Shown: positions 33,182 to 39,712, counted from the stretch's first letter. The stretch is DNA of 41,780 nucleotides from an uncultured Solobacterium sp. (GCA_900546285.1 URCJ01000011.1:1-41780), one strand, 5' to 3'. Translations and numbers: made by a program. The notes: generated by a model from the letters alone, not told the origin.

Positions 33182-34291
33182 ATGAAAAAACTTTTAACAG
33201 GGTTATTGATAGTCGGGATGTTCCTTGGGTTAAGTGCTTGTAAACAAAAACCACAAGAACCGACATACGACTATAATTTTATGGATTTTGTTGATTATGA
33301 ATTTGTTGGACCAAGTGAATTTGCTGATTTAAAGCTTTCTTTAAAAGAATTTACTTCCAAGGATTTTAGTTCAGACACAGAATATATTAAAGTTAAAAAA
33401 TATATGAACGAACTAATGCCTTACATACTGGCAAGCAAGACCTCTGAAATCTCAAACGGTGATATGATCACAATCGGAATTAGTGAGGACTTTAAAGGAA
33501 TTGATTCAGAATTAAAGTTTGACCTTACACCTTATCAATTTGAAGTTTCTAACCTTAAAGAAGCAACTTATCTAGACCTAGCTGGTGATACTGTCGTTGA
33601 TTTTTATGGGGTAAGCGGAACAGATCAAGTGATAGCAAGCATTGTCAAGGATTGTAAATTACCAAAAGAGGTTCAAGAAAACCTAAGATATGATATTACA
33701 ATTGATACAAACAAGGTTATCCCATATGTTTCTATTATGGATATTAATATTTCATTAGATAGTACTTTCCTACAAAATACTAAATATTCAACTATGGAAG
33801 ACTATTTTAAATCATTAGGTTATATTGTAGAAAATCATTCAGAACAAACTTTAAAACTATATGTAGAAGATAAGGACCTTTTAGCAGCTAAAAAGAGTGA
33901 TGCTATGAGACAACTTCTTAACGAAAAGCTTCAAGAAGCTGGCGATATCGATAATTATGAATTTGTTAGTGTAGTAAATTTCCAAAAGACTAAAACTCCA
34001 TATTTATACAACTTTATTGCTAAGTATCAAAGTGGAGAAAAAACTGCCTATGTGTTATATGAAAGCAAAATGGTTTATTTATTAGATGATTCTGTTCAGT
34101 TCTTAACTTTAAGCAAGCAAAGAACAGTAGATGAAAAATATATAACAGAACCATTAGAAGGAAATGAAATAGTTTATACATATAATGAAGACGATTTCAA
34201 AATCGAAGAGCCGGAAGTTGTTGAAAAGGGAGTTGAAAATTCAGAAGAGACAGAAAATATCGAAGAAGCAAATGAAAAAGAGCCTAACTAA
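33182..34291 (+). CDS. Lipoprotein of unknown function (369 aa)
   Basis: AAAGGAG lies about 10 nt before the ATG. The signal peptide ends in lipobox LSAC (Cys20). The mature protein has two or three alpha/beta modules of about 110 residues (FKGIDSELKFDLTPYQFEV; RYDITIDTNKVIPYVSIMDI; YKSLGYIVE-like LGYIVENHSE) and an acidic tail (EEPEVVEKGVENSEETENIE). I see no catalytic motif. It stands alone on the + strand with a terminator shared with the converging pilin-like gene. An extracytoplasmic binding role is only a guess. Confidence 0.75.
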   Translation: MKKLLTGLLIVGMFLGLSACKQKPQEPTYDYNFMDFVDYEFVGPSEFADLKLSLKEFTSKDFSSDTEYIKVKKYMNELMPYILASKTSEISNGDMITIGISEDFKGIDSELKFDLTPYQFEVSNLKEATYLDLAGDTVVDFYGVSGTDQVIASIVKDCKLPKEVQENLRYDITIDTNKVIPYVSIMDINISLDSTFLQNTKYSTMEDYFKSLGYIVENHSEQTLKLYVEDKDLLAAKKSDAMRQLLNEKLQEAGDIDNYEFVSVVNFQKTKTPYLYNFIAKYQSGEKTAYVLYESKMVYLLDDSVQFLTLSKQRTVDEKYITEPLEGNEIVYTYNEDDFKIEEPEVVEKGVENSEETENIEEANEKEPN

Positions 34292-34302
34292 ATGGCTCTT
34301 TT
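34276..34302. terminator. Bidirectional terminator between converging genes
   Basis: AAAAGAGCC and GGCTCTTTT pair around a 9-nt loop. It serves the lipoprotein gene on the + strand and the pilin-like gene on the minus strand. Confidence 0.85.
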
Positions 34303-34651
34303 ACTTTGCGTATCCGTTAATTTGACCAGTTGCTACCTGTCCAAATAAAGGTATATTAATTACATAATTTAATGTAACCATATAATAATCTCTTGAATTA
34401 GAACTTTCTAATTTTGAAACAACCGTATACCAGTTTTTATGTTTTGTATGAACCGATACATTTAAACGTTCATTAAGTTCTGCTATATCTTCAATGGCTG
34501 ATGCATCGGATGTTTGGACTGCCTGTAAGAGCTGTGAATGTGTTTCTCTTGCTGATACTAATTCAGCTTGCGCTGTTACCAATGAAACTACCGCAAAGAT
34601 TACAGTAACTAATAAAACTGCCGTTACAAAGGATTCAATAAAATGTTTCAT
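34301..34651 (-). CDS. Single-pass membrane protein, pilin/TadE-like (116 aa)
   Basis: AGGAGG precedes the ATG by 6 nt. The N-terminus MKHFIESFVTAVLLVTVIFA is a hydrophobic helix with a Glu at position 6, as in TadE/DUF4320-type pseudopilins. A helical region (AQAELVSARETHSQLLQAVQ) and a small beta domain (YYMVTLNYVINIPLFG) follow. No pilus assembly ATPase or prepilin peptidase gene is present in the window, so the assignment rests on sequence type alone. Its partner genes, if any, lie elsewhere. Confidence 0.55.
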   Translation of the reverse strand: MKHFIESFVTAVLLVTVIFAVVSLVTAQAELVSARETHSQLLQAVQTSDASAIEDIAELNERLNVSVHTKHKNWYTVVSKLESSNSRDYYMVTLNYVINIPLFGQVATGQINGYAK

Positions 34652-34703
34652 AGAAACCTCCTAAAATCCCTAAATTATACATAAAAATAAAATAAGGTAT
34701 AAA

Positions 34704-34727
34704 AAAAGAGGTTAAACTAACCTCTTA
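34704..34727 (-). terminator. Terminator over the stop codon of the thioredoxin lipoprotein gene
   Basis: On the minus strand AAGAGGTTA and TAACCTCTT pair around GTT, then seven T. The TAA stop lies in the 5' arm. Confidence 0.85.
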
Positions 34728-35477
34728 CTTTAATAAACTCTTAGGAATGTCAATTTCATCTAGATTATTGATATAATTTCTAATCTTTACTTGTTGTTCA
34801 AGATATGCTTTTAAATCAACGCCATCAACCTTTGTTTCATATAACTTAGCGGTTAAAGCATAGTCATAGAACTTCTTGAAATCTTCATAATCCACGTATC
34901 CAATATGAGATAATGCAATCTTACCAGTTTCATCAACCACAAGTGATTGAGGAACACTATATAAATTCTTTTCACCTAGGTAAGCTTCAAAATCTTCGCA
35001 TTCTTTTAATACAGTAACACCTTCGGGCTTTTCAATACCAGCTTGAACGTAGAAGTCATCGATACTTGCATTATCAGCTTGTAGGAAGTATTGATAAACC
35101 TTAACACCTGAATCTAACAATTTTTCTAGAACTTCGCCAGTAAGTCTTTGGCAATAGCTGCACCAAGGTCCCAAAACTTCAACAACATATGGACCCTCTG
35201 TTGGTAATTGGAAATCATCGCCTTCGTATGTCTTGAACTTATAGTCAGATAACTTGTCGCCAAGCATTGCAACTTCTCCATCTTCCAAGGCGAGATTTGA
35301 CTGATATAAGGTAGATACATTTTCATCCCCTAGTAAATTGATGAAATCTCCTTTATATACAGAAACATGAACCGTGTCTTCCTTAGTTGTTGTACCACCT
35401 TGATTGGTTGTTCCTTTTGTACAGCCAACAAGTGCCATTGTAGCTAGCACACTCGCTAAATATTTCTTATTCTTCAT
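34725..35477 (-). CDS. Thioredoxin-fold lipoprotein with CxxC active site (250 aa)
   Basis: AAAGGAG precedes the ATG. The signal peptide ends in lipobox LVGC (Cys19). The TlpA/thioredoxin-like domain spans about 70-205: strand YVVEVLG, active site WCSYC (Cys106 and Cys109), helix, KVYQYFL strand, then the cis-proline loop SVPQSLVV and GKIALSHIG. It is anchored outside the membrane, so it should carry out thiol-disulfide exchange on exported proteins. The cysteine-rich surface proteins of this window are possible clients. The C-terminal 45 residues form a helical extension. It is monocistronic. Confidence 0.88.
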   Translation of the reverse strand: MKNKKYLASVLATMALVGCTKGTTNQGGTTTKEDTVHVSVYKGDFINLLGDENVSTLYQSNLALEDGEVAMLGDKLSDYKFKTYEGDDFQLPTEGPYVVEVLGPWCSYCQRLTGEVLEKLLDSGVKVYQYFLQADNASIDDFYVQAGIEKPEGVTVLKECEDFEAYLGEKNLYSVPQSLVVDETGKIALSHIGYVDYEDFKKFYDYALTAKLYETKVDGVDLKAYLEQQVKIRNYINNLDEIDIPKSLLK

Positions 35478-35512
35478 AGAAATCTCCTTTAAATATTCTT
35501 AAGATTATAATT

Positions 35513-35537
35513 AAAAAAACTAAGTTTATAACTTAGT
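35513..35537 (-). terminator. Terminator after the site-2 protease gene
   Basis: On the minus strand ACTAAGT and ACTTAGT pair around TATAA, followed by seven T. It starts 12 nt after the stop at 35550. Confidence 0.8.
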
Positions 35538-35549
35538 CTCCTGAATTTT

Positions 35550-36344
35550 CTATGAAAAGAAATTAATTCCTTTAATCAAGCGATAAATATCTAACCCAAA
35601 TGCCCACAACATTAACAAGATTAATAATCCAGCACAGATCAACATAATTGTTTCTTCTAACTTCTTATCTAAATCGTGTCCCATGATTGCTTCAATAATT
35701 AAGATTAATACCCTACCACCATCCATTACAGGCAACGGCAATAAATTAAAGATACCAACATTAATACTAATTAAAGCAATTAACATTAAATAATAAGTAA
35801 TTCCACTTGATAAGATTTCTCCTGTTTGAGCATAAATGCCTACAACACCAGAAATTTGAGTTGGCTGGGATAACAAGGTTTTTAATCCTTCAATTACAGC
35901 TAACGCATAAGTGCTAAAAACAGAAGGAGCTCTTTGTAATGCCTGTACAAAGCCAATGTTAACGCCATCAGTCTTGATTGTCATAACAGCAATTACAATA
36001 ACAACAAAACCTAGAATAAAATTCATTACAACACCAGCAAGGTAAATAATAACTTGTTTCCATTTATCACAACCTTTGATAGTGCGTTCTTTTGGAACAT
36101 CTATTTTTTTACGTTTTTCAACTAAATCTTCGCTTTCTCCTGCCATTGAACAGAAACCACCAATTGGAAGTAAACGAATAACGAAGTCGGTTTCCTTGTT
36201 TTTCTTGCGATATAGTTCAGGTCCCATACCGATAGAAAATTCACTACAATAAACATTAAACAGTTTCGCAAAAAGAAGATGTCCGCCTTCGTGAACTGTA
36301 ACGATTAACATAATCAAAAAAATAAAAGCTAATAATGTTTTCAT
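35550..36344 (-). CDS. rseP: Short site-2 protease, RseP/M50 type, without PDZ domain (264 aa)
   Basis: This is an intramembrane zinc metalloprotease. The zinc motif HEGGH (18-22) sits in the first membrane helix, and the second site, LPVMDGGR, near residue 208 in a later helix. RseP proteins usually have about 420 residues with a PDZ domain between helices; here only about 65 residues (GMGPELYRKKNKETDFVIRL and following) separate the first two, so the PDZ is absent or vestigial. I start at the ATG at 36344. The frame from 36359 would have the -10 box within its first codons and no ribosome site. The transcript should start at the ATG itself (leaderless). Likely roles are signal-peptide remnant clearance or anti-sigma cleavage. 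Confidence 0.9.
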   Translation of the reverse strand: MKTLLAFIFLIMLIVTVHEGGHLLFAKLFNVYCSEFSIGMGPELYRKKNKETDFVIRLLPIGGFCSMAGESEDLVEKRKKIDVPKERTIKGCDKWKQVIIYLAGVVMNFILGFVVIVIAVMTIKTDGVNIGFVQALQRAPSVFSTYALAVIEGLKTLLSQPTQISGVVGIYAQTGEILSSGITYYLMLIALISINVGIFNLLPLPVMDGGRVLILIIEAIMGHDLDKKLEETIMLICAGLLILLMLWAFGLDIYRLIKGINFFS

Positions 36345-36350
36345 GAAAGA

Positions 36351-36378
36351 ATTATACATAAAAACTTCACAATTAAAA
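36351..36378 (-). promoter_or_regulatory. Promoter placed directly before the site-2 protease ATG (leaderless)
   Basis: On the minus strand TTTTAA (36378-36373), 16 bp, then TATAAT (36356-36351). Six bases separate it from the ATG at 36344, the same spacing as at 25300-25305. Confidence 0.55.
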
Positions 36379-36438
36379 CTAATTTTTGGAATGTTTATTT
36401 TTTCTTTTGAAAAGTATTATCTATTAGCGAGGTTAAAA

Positions 36439-36729
36439 ATGGAAACAGAGTTAATGATGATTTCAGTTTTCTTATTATTTATTATATTTATTTTTGTTTT
36501 GTTAGGTTTACACATATCAAAAAAGCTTCAAATGAACAGAGCATTGGAAATCTTTGAAGGAATGTACGATACCGAAGCGTTTGACCGTATAGGCAAGTTT
36601 TACGATAAGCGCCTAACAGAAAATGGCGAAGATGTTTATTACTGGTTTTTGCCTAAAAGCAACGGTGTGAAATATGTAGAATTAAAAATTAGAAACCATA
36701 GGGTTTCTCAAATCACAGCAAGGACCTAA
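36439..36729 (+). CDS. Small single-pass membrane protein (96 aa)
   Basis: I start at 36439 (METELMMISVFLL), with GAGG 6 nt upstream. The frame reads back to 36343, but that part overlaps the divergent promoter of the site-2 protease gene. A membrane helix (8-29) is followed by a helical region and a small beta domain (YYWFLPKSNGVKYVELKI). No family recognised. It is divergent from the site-2 protease gene, with about 95 bases of shared upstream region. Confidence 0.65.
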   Translation: METELMMISVFLLFIIFIFVLLGLHISKKLQMNRALEIFEGMYDTEAFDRIGKFYDKRLTENGEDVYYWFLPKSNGVKYVELKIRNHRVSQITART

Positions 36730-36742
36730 TCCTTGTTTTTTT
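36719..36742 (+). terminator. Terminator enclosing the stop of the 96-residue gene
   Basis: CAAGGA and TCCTTG pair around CCTAA, which holds the TAA stop, followed by seven T. Confidence 0.8.
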
Positions 36743-36762
36743 AAGGATTGCTTTGGTTTTTT

Positions 36763-36792
36763 TTGTAATCTAAAAAAAAGAGAAACTATAAT
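36763..36792 (+). promoter_or_regulatory. Promoter A, before the 48-residue gene
   Basis: TTGTAA (36763-36768), 18 bp, TATAAT (36787-36792). The block AAACTATAATAATAA and the purine-rich spacer are shared with promoter B at 37030-37060. Confidence 0.55.
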
Positions 36793-36853
36793 AATAATGA
36801 AACTTTTGAATTTAACCACTGTGTGTGGTGTTTGTTATAAGGAGATTCTAAAT

Positions 36854-37000
36854 ATGCCAACACAAATCGCCTCAACTCCAATTATCAAGGGTCTAGAAGC
36901 TGTTAAAATTTGGAAAGAAGCCAACAAAAAGCCTTCCAAAGATGTAGAATTAGGAGTTGAAAAACTTAAAGCTCTATTTGAACCTAAAATTAAAAAATAG
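36854..37000 (+). CDS. Small protein (48 aa) next to a structured RNA
   Basis: AAGGAG at 36839-36844 precedes the ATG at 36854 by 9 nt. The longer frame from 36797 would begin upstream of the expected transcription start. The protein is basic and helical (MPTQIASTPIIKGLEAVKIW, then KPSKDVELGVEKLKALFEPK). The opening resembles very small antitoxin-like or hypothetical proteins that begin with a T-P-x-hydrophobic-x-G strand, but no toxin gene adjoins it. Leader bases 36817-36829 contain a CCAC/GTGG hairpin. A near-identical promoter drives the RNA 70 bases downstream, which suggests co-regulation. Confidence 0.6.
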   Translation: MPTQIASTPIIKGLEAVKIWKEANKKPSKDVELGVEKLKALFEPKIKK

Positions 37001-37029
37001 TATATGGATTTTTTCATCGCAATTAAATT

Positions 37030-37060
37030 TTGTTATAATCTGAAAAAGAAAAACTATAAT
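37030..37060 (+). promoter_or_regulatory. Promoter B, before the structured RNA
   Basis: TTGTTA (37030-37035), 19 bp, TATAAT (37055-37060). It matches promoter A over AAACTATAATAATAA plus GAA two bases on. A second TATAAT lies at 37034-37039. Predicted start about 37067. Confidence 0.55.
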
Positions 37061-37066
37061 AATAAC

Positions 37067-37311
37067 GAAGAGAATATTTGGGCTTAAGGGTCCAACCATA
37101 GTGGGGGTATCCCTCACTATATTCTCCGCTTGCTCAATCCTTATGGATAAGCGGGATATAAATTAAGAACAGGTCGCTGTTATGGTGTTGGCTTCCACCG
37201 ATAGAAGCCTTTGCGGAACTTATGGTTTGGTCTTCGCTGAAAAGTAAGACTGGATTTATTAGGGTGAGGAGCCCGCGTAATGAGGTAGGTGTTGTACGCC
37301 TACCGTTTTTT
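37067..37311 (+). ncRNA. Structured RNA of about 245 nt, class not assigned
   Basis: Between promoter B and an intrinsic terminator there is no good open frame, but many consecutive stems. GAGAAT (37070-37075)/ATTCTC (37121-37126) encloses ATAGTGGGGG/CCCTCACTAT. CCGCTT/AAGCGG (37126-37154) has ATCC/GGAT stacked inside. GGCTTC/GAAGCC and GTCTT/AAGAC follow. The terminator is GGTAGGTG-TTGTA-CGCCTACC with six T. The region is more GC-rich than its surroundings. It does not show the conserved cores I know for RNase P, SRP RNA, tmRNA or T-box. A raiA-type or 6S-like RNA would be the right size; neither is shown. Confidence 0.65.
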
Positions 37312-37334
37312 ATCACAAAACAGACAGAAAACTT

Positions 37335-37350
37335 CCACTTCTACAAGTGG
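37335..37350. repeat. Hairpin resembling the right-end hairpin of tnpB copy 2
   Basis: CCACTT-CTAC-AAGTGG, followed by TGAAAAGTTCACC. It aligns with CCGCTT-CTAT-AAGCGG and TGAGTTATTGAC at the right end of the element (38675-38702). It is either the left-end counterpart or the remains of another right end. Confidence 0.55.
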
Positions 37351-37376
37351 TGAAAAGTTCACCAAGAAAAAAGGGT

Positions 37377-37402
37377 CTCTTCTTCTACAAGGAGAGGTTT
37401 TT
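37377..37402 (+). terminator. Hairpin with T-run just before tnpB copy 2
   Basis: CTCTTCTT and AAGGAGAG pair around CTAC (one G-T), followed by GTTTTT. The loop sequence TTCTACAA is the same as in the hairpin at 37335-37350. It may insulate tnpB from the upstream RNA. Confidence 0.5.
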
Positions 37403-37450
37403 AGTTATTTTCTCCGACTATTTAAGTAACATCTTTTAGGTGAAAAAAAT

Positions 37451-38566
37451 ATGTTACAAACAGTTACTGCAAAGATACAAATTATAGTAAATCCTTCTGA
37501 ACAACAAATAGTATTTGAAACTATGAAGACTTTTGCTAATGCTTGTAATTATGTTTCTAGTTATATTTTTAAAACCCATTGTTTAAATCGTGAAAAGATA
37601 CAAGAAAATGTTTATCAGCAGTTAAGAGAAGTGTATAAATTGCGTTCTCAAATGGCTATTTCTTGTATTCGTGCTGTTGTCGCAAAATATAAAACTATTT
37701 TAGAAAATCAAGAAGAGTGGATACAACCTAAATTTAAAAAACCTCAATTAGATTTAGTTTGGAACAGAGATTATTCTTTAAATAAGGAATTGTTTTCTGT
37801 TAATACATTAAACGGACGTATTAAAGTTAAGTATTTCTCAAAAGGCATGGAAAAATATTTCAATAATAATTGTAAGTTTGGAACAGCTAAATTAGTTTTT
37901 AAACATGATAAATTTTTCTTACACATTCCTGTTACTTACGAAATTGAAGAAATTTCTAAAAATGAAATTTCAAATGTAGTAGGAGTTGATAGAGGTATTC
38001 GTTTTATCGTAACTGCCTATGACAGCAAAGGTAAAACAACTTTTTACGATGGTAAATTTATCAAGAAGAAAAGAGCTCATTACAAAAACCTAAGAAGAGA
38101 ATTGCAAAAAGTAGGTACTCCTTCTTCAAGAAGAAGATTAAAAGCTATTGGTAATCGAGAAAACCGTTGGATGCAAGATGTGAATCACTGCATTAGTAAG
38201 GCACTCGTTACTAACAACCCAGAAAAGACTTTATTTGTGATTGAAGATTTATCAGGCATTAGAGCTGTAACGGAAAGAGTTAAAACAAAAGATCGCTATG
38301 TTAGTGTTTCGTGGCCATATTATGACTTAGAGCAAAAACTTATTTATAAAGCTCTTAAAAATAAGCAATTAGTTGAAAAGGTTAACCCCGCTTACACAAG
38401 TCAATGTTGCCCAAAGTGCGGACACACAGAAAAAGCCAATAGAAATAAGTATAAACATATCTTTTGTTGTAAAAACTGTGGTTATAAGTCTAACGATGAT
38501 AGAATCGGTGCAATGAATCTACAACGCATGGGTATTAATTTATTAATGCCAACTACTATGGAATAA
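37451..38566 (+). CDS. tnpB: TnpB-type RNA-guided nuclease, IS200/IS605 family, copy 2 (371 aa)
   Basis: The RuvC residues are present: Asp180 in VVGVDRGIRF, Glu265 in FVIEDLSGI and Asp349/350 in SNDDRIGAMN. The zinc ribbon is C320-x2-C323 and C340-x2-C343. The sequence differs strongly from copy 1 and belongs to the group with the GVDRG signature, so the two elements arrived separately. AGGTG lies 9 nt before the ATG. No tnpA is present. The 3' flank 38570-38702 forms a clear omega-RNA fold, and all catalytic residues are retained, so the nuclease may still be active. Confidence 0.92.
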   Translation: MLQTVTAKIQIIVNPSEQQIVFETMKTFANACNYVSSYIFKTHCLNREKIQENVYQQLREVYKLRSQMAISCIRAVVAKYKTILENQEEWIQPKFKKPQLDLVWNRDYSLNKELFSVNTLNGRIKVKYFSKGMEKYFNNNCKFGTAKLVFKHDKFFLHIPVTYEIEEISKNEISNVVGVDRGIRFIVTAYDSKGKTTFYDGKFIKKKRAHYKNLRRELQKVGTPSSRRRLKAIGNRENRWMQDVNHCISKALVTNNPEKTLFVIEDLSGIRAVTERVKTKDRYVSVSWPYYDLEQKLIYKALKNKQLVEKVNPAYTSQCCPKCGHTEKANRNKYKHIFCCKNCGYKSNDDRIGAMNLQRMGINLLMPTTME

Positions 38567-38569
38567 ATT

Positions 38570-38702
38570 TTTATAGTACGGGTGTTTGTCAATACGCCTT
38601 ATGTAACGCCACGCAATAGCGAAAAAAATGTGGGAGGATGTAATCCGCTAGCACCACAGGGCAGTTACAAGCTCCCGCTTCTATAAGCGGTGAGTTATTG
38701 AC
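38570..38702 (+). ncRNA. Candidate omega-RNA / right end of tnpB copy 2
   Basis: TGTCAATA (38587-38594) pairs with TATTGACA (38696-38703) and encloses the whole region. Inside, GGGAG-GA-TGTAA (38632-38643) pairs with TTACA-AG-CTCCC (38665-38676). The end carries the hairpin CCGCTT-CTAT-AAGCGG and GAGTTATTGAC, typical of right ends in this family. The guide would be the bases from about 38703 (AAAAGATTGCGATTAG). Boundaries are inferred from structure. Confidence 0.65.
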
Positions 38703-38775
38703 AAAAGATTGCGATTAGTCCATCAATCACAACCTTAATCGCAATATTTTGGTCTTTAAATCGAAATATAAAGAG

Positions 38776-38800
38776 CTATCGCTATTGTGGTAGTTTTTTT
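38776..38800 (+). terminator. Terminator downstream of tnpB copy 2
   Basis: CTATCGC-TATT-GTGGTAG followed by seven T. Just before it, 38706-38745 contains another long stem (ATTGCGATT/AATCGCAAT) outside the element. Confidence 0.65.
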
Positions 38801-38823
38801 AATTTTTGTTTGCCAGTACATAA

Positions 38824-38850
38824 GAAAAAGGACCATTAAAGTCCCTTTTT
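38824..38850 (-). terminator. Terminator of the acidic protein gene
   Basis: On the minus strand AAAAAGGGAC and GGTCCTTTTT pair around TTTAAT, at the stop codon 38849. Confidence 0.75.
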
Positions 38851-39322
38851 ACAATAATCTAAATTCACAACAACGACAATCTTCTGCTGTACCATCGCAC
38901 TTTTCTCGATGGACACAATCATTGCCGATTTCATCTTTATTTTCATCTTCGTCATTATCTTCATCGATGGCTTCATCTTCATCATATTCGTCATCAACAA
39001 AATCATCTTCGTAATAATCTTCATAATCGTCATCATAACAATCATGAACAATTTCAATCTCTTGATTACCTTCGAGCAAGGCTTCAAGCTTCTTTCTAGC
39101 AGAATCGCCATCAAGAGCCTTTACATTAACCATAATCTGGTTATCATGCATAAGATTCTTTTGAATTTCTTCTTGCATAGAACCACCTTCTACGATTTTA
39201 ATTTCACAACCCTCAGCAATCAATGGAGCAAACTCCTTAATTGCATCAGCTAAATCCTCGTCATCCTTAGCAACACCAGCACCAAGAGTAGCGCCATTCT
39301 TAATTAACAAAAATTTCTTCAT
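38849..39322 (-). CDS. Acidic protein with C-terminal cysteine cluster (157 aa)
   Basis: The ATG at 39322 has AAAGGA 8 nt upstream; the frame from 39328 would begin with TTG. The N-terminal 85 residues form an alpha/beta domain (KKFLLIKNGATLGAGVAKDD, CEIKIVEGGSMQEEI, DGDSARKKLEALLEG). A stretch of about 50 residues is almost all D, E and Y. The last 25 residues have a cysteine cluster (C-x6-C-x6-C-x-CC) that could bind a metal. No signal peptide, so it is cytoplasmic. Not recognised. A polyanionic tail can mimic DNA or bind cations, but that is speculation. Confidence 0.7.
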   Translation of the reverse strand: MKKFLLIKNGATLGAGVAKDDEDLADAIKEFAPLIAEGCEIKIVEGGSMQEEIQKNLMHDNQIMVNVKALDGDSARKKLEALLEGNQEIEIVHDCYDDDYEDYYEDDFVDDEYDEDEAIDEDNDEDENKDEIGNDCVHREKCDGTAEDCRCCEFRLL

Positions 39323-39384
39323 AATCAATTCCTTTCTTAATTTTGTAAAAAATTATACTCATAAGAAATTTTTTATTAACGAAA

Positions 39385-39575
39385 AATAAAAAAGCGGTCA
39401 AGGAGAACGAAACCGCTTTATCTATATTTTGGACCTCTCTCGATCCTAACACTAAACCCTCTCGTTAAGTGTTAATTTCCACACATAGTGGTATTTAATA
39501 GAACAAGAACACGATCTTTCGGAGATCATCTTCCTGTTCTTAGATTTTCCTTATTTTTTAGACAGTATATATTAC
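39385..39575 (-). ncRNA. Candidate small RNA with five successive hairpins
   Basis: The 39329-39631 gap has no gene. On the minus strand five hairpins follow one another: AAGAACA..GATCT/AGATC..TGTTCTT (39541-39505), CCAC-TATGT-GTGG (39491-39479), AACACT..AGTGTT (39473-39449), GGATC-GAGAGA-GGTCC (39446-39431) and the terminator AAAGCGGT/ACCGCTTT with a T-run (39419-39391). It starts after the tRNA terminator. A promoter is not clear; TATACT at about 39569-39564 is possible. No known class recognised. Confidence 0.5.
39391..39419 (-). terminator. Terminator of the candidate small RNA
   Basis: AAAGCGGT and ACCGCTTT pair around a 13-nt loop and are followed on the minus strand by TTTATTTTT. Confidence 0.8.
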
Positions 39576-39601
39576 TTTATACATAGAGTTTCTTATCAAA
39601 A

Positions 39602-39628
39602 TAAAAAATACGCAAAATTGTGCGTATT
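39602..39628 (-). terminator. Terminator of the tRNA cluster
   Basis: AATACGCA and TGCGTATT pair around a 6-nt loop, followed on the minus strand by TTTTATTTT. It lies 4 nt past the CCA of tRNA-Arg. Confidence 0.85.
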
Positions 39629-39631
39629 TGG

Positions 39632-39708
39632 TGGCTTCCCTAGCAGGACTTGAACCCGCAGTCTCTTGGTTCGTAGCCAAGTGCTTTGTCCAGTTAAGCG
39701 ATATGGAA
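39632..39708 (-). tRNA. tRNA-Arg (ACG)
   Basis: D-stem GCTT/AAGC, anticodon arm CTTGG-CTACGAA-CCAAG with anticodon ACG, T-arm GCGGG-TTCAAGT-CCTGC, discriminator G and encoded CCA. The acceptor TTCCATA/TAGGGAA begins with T1-A72 and has an A5-G68 mismatch. It lies 4 nt from tRNA-His. Confidence 0.88.
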
Positions 39709-39712
39709 ATTT

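Noticed and set aside
36343..36438. N-terminal extension of the 96-residue membrane protein
   Set aside because: The extension covers the promoter of the divergent protease gene, and the inner ATG has a ribosome site directly before a good membrane helix.
36797..37000. Longer 67-residue version of the small protein
   Set aside because: Its ATG lies 4 bases after the -10 box, before the expected transcription start, and the inner ATG has an ideal AAGGAG.
37134..37316. 60-residue minus-strand frame across the structured RNA
   Set aside because: It starts inside the RNA terminator region and follows no codon bias; the RNA explains the sequence better.
38706..38745. Left end of another insertion element (ATTGCGATT/AATCGCAAT stem)
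   Set aside because: The stem has a 20-nt loop and no similarity to the other element ends; it may only be part of a weak terminator.
38909..39253. 114-residue + strand frame rich in Ile and Phe
   Set aside because: It is the reverse of the Asp/Glu tract of the acidic protein gene.
39385..39575. T-box riboswitch
   Set aside because: No AGGGTGGNACCGCG-type antiterminator and no aminoacyl-tRNA synthetase or amino-acid gene downstream.
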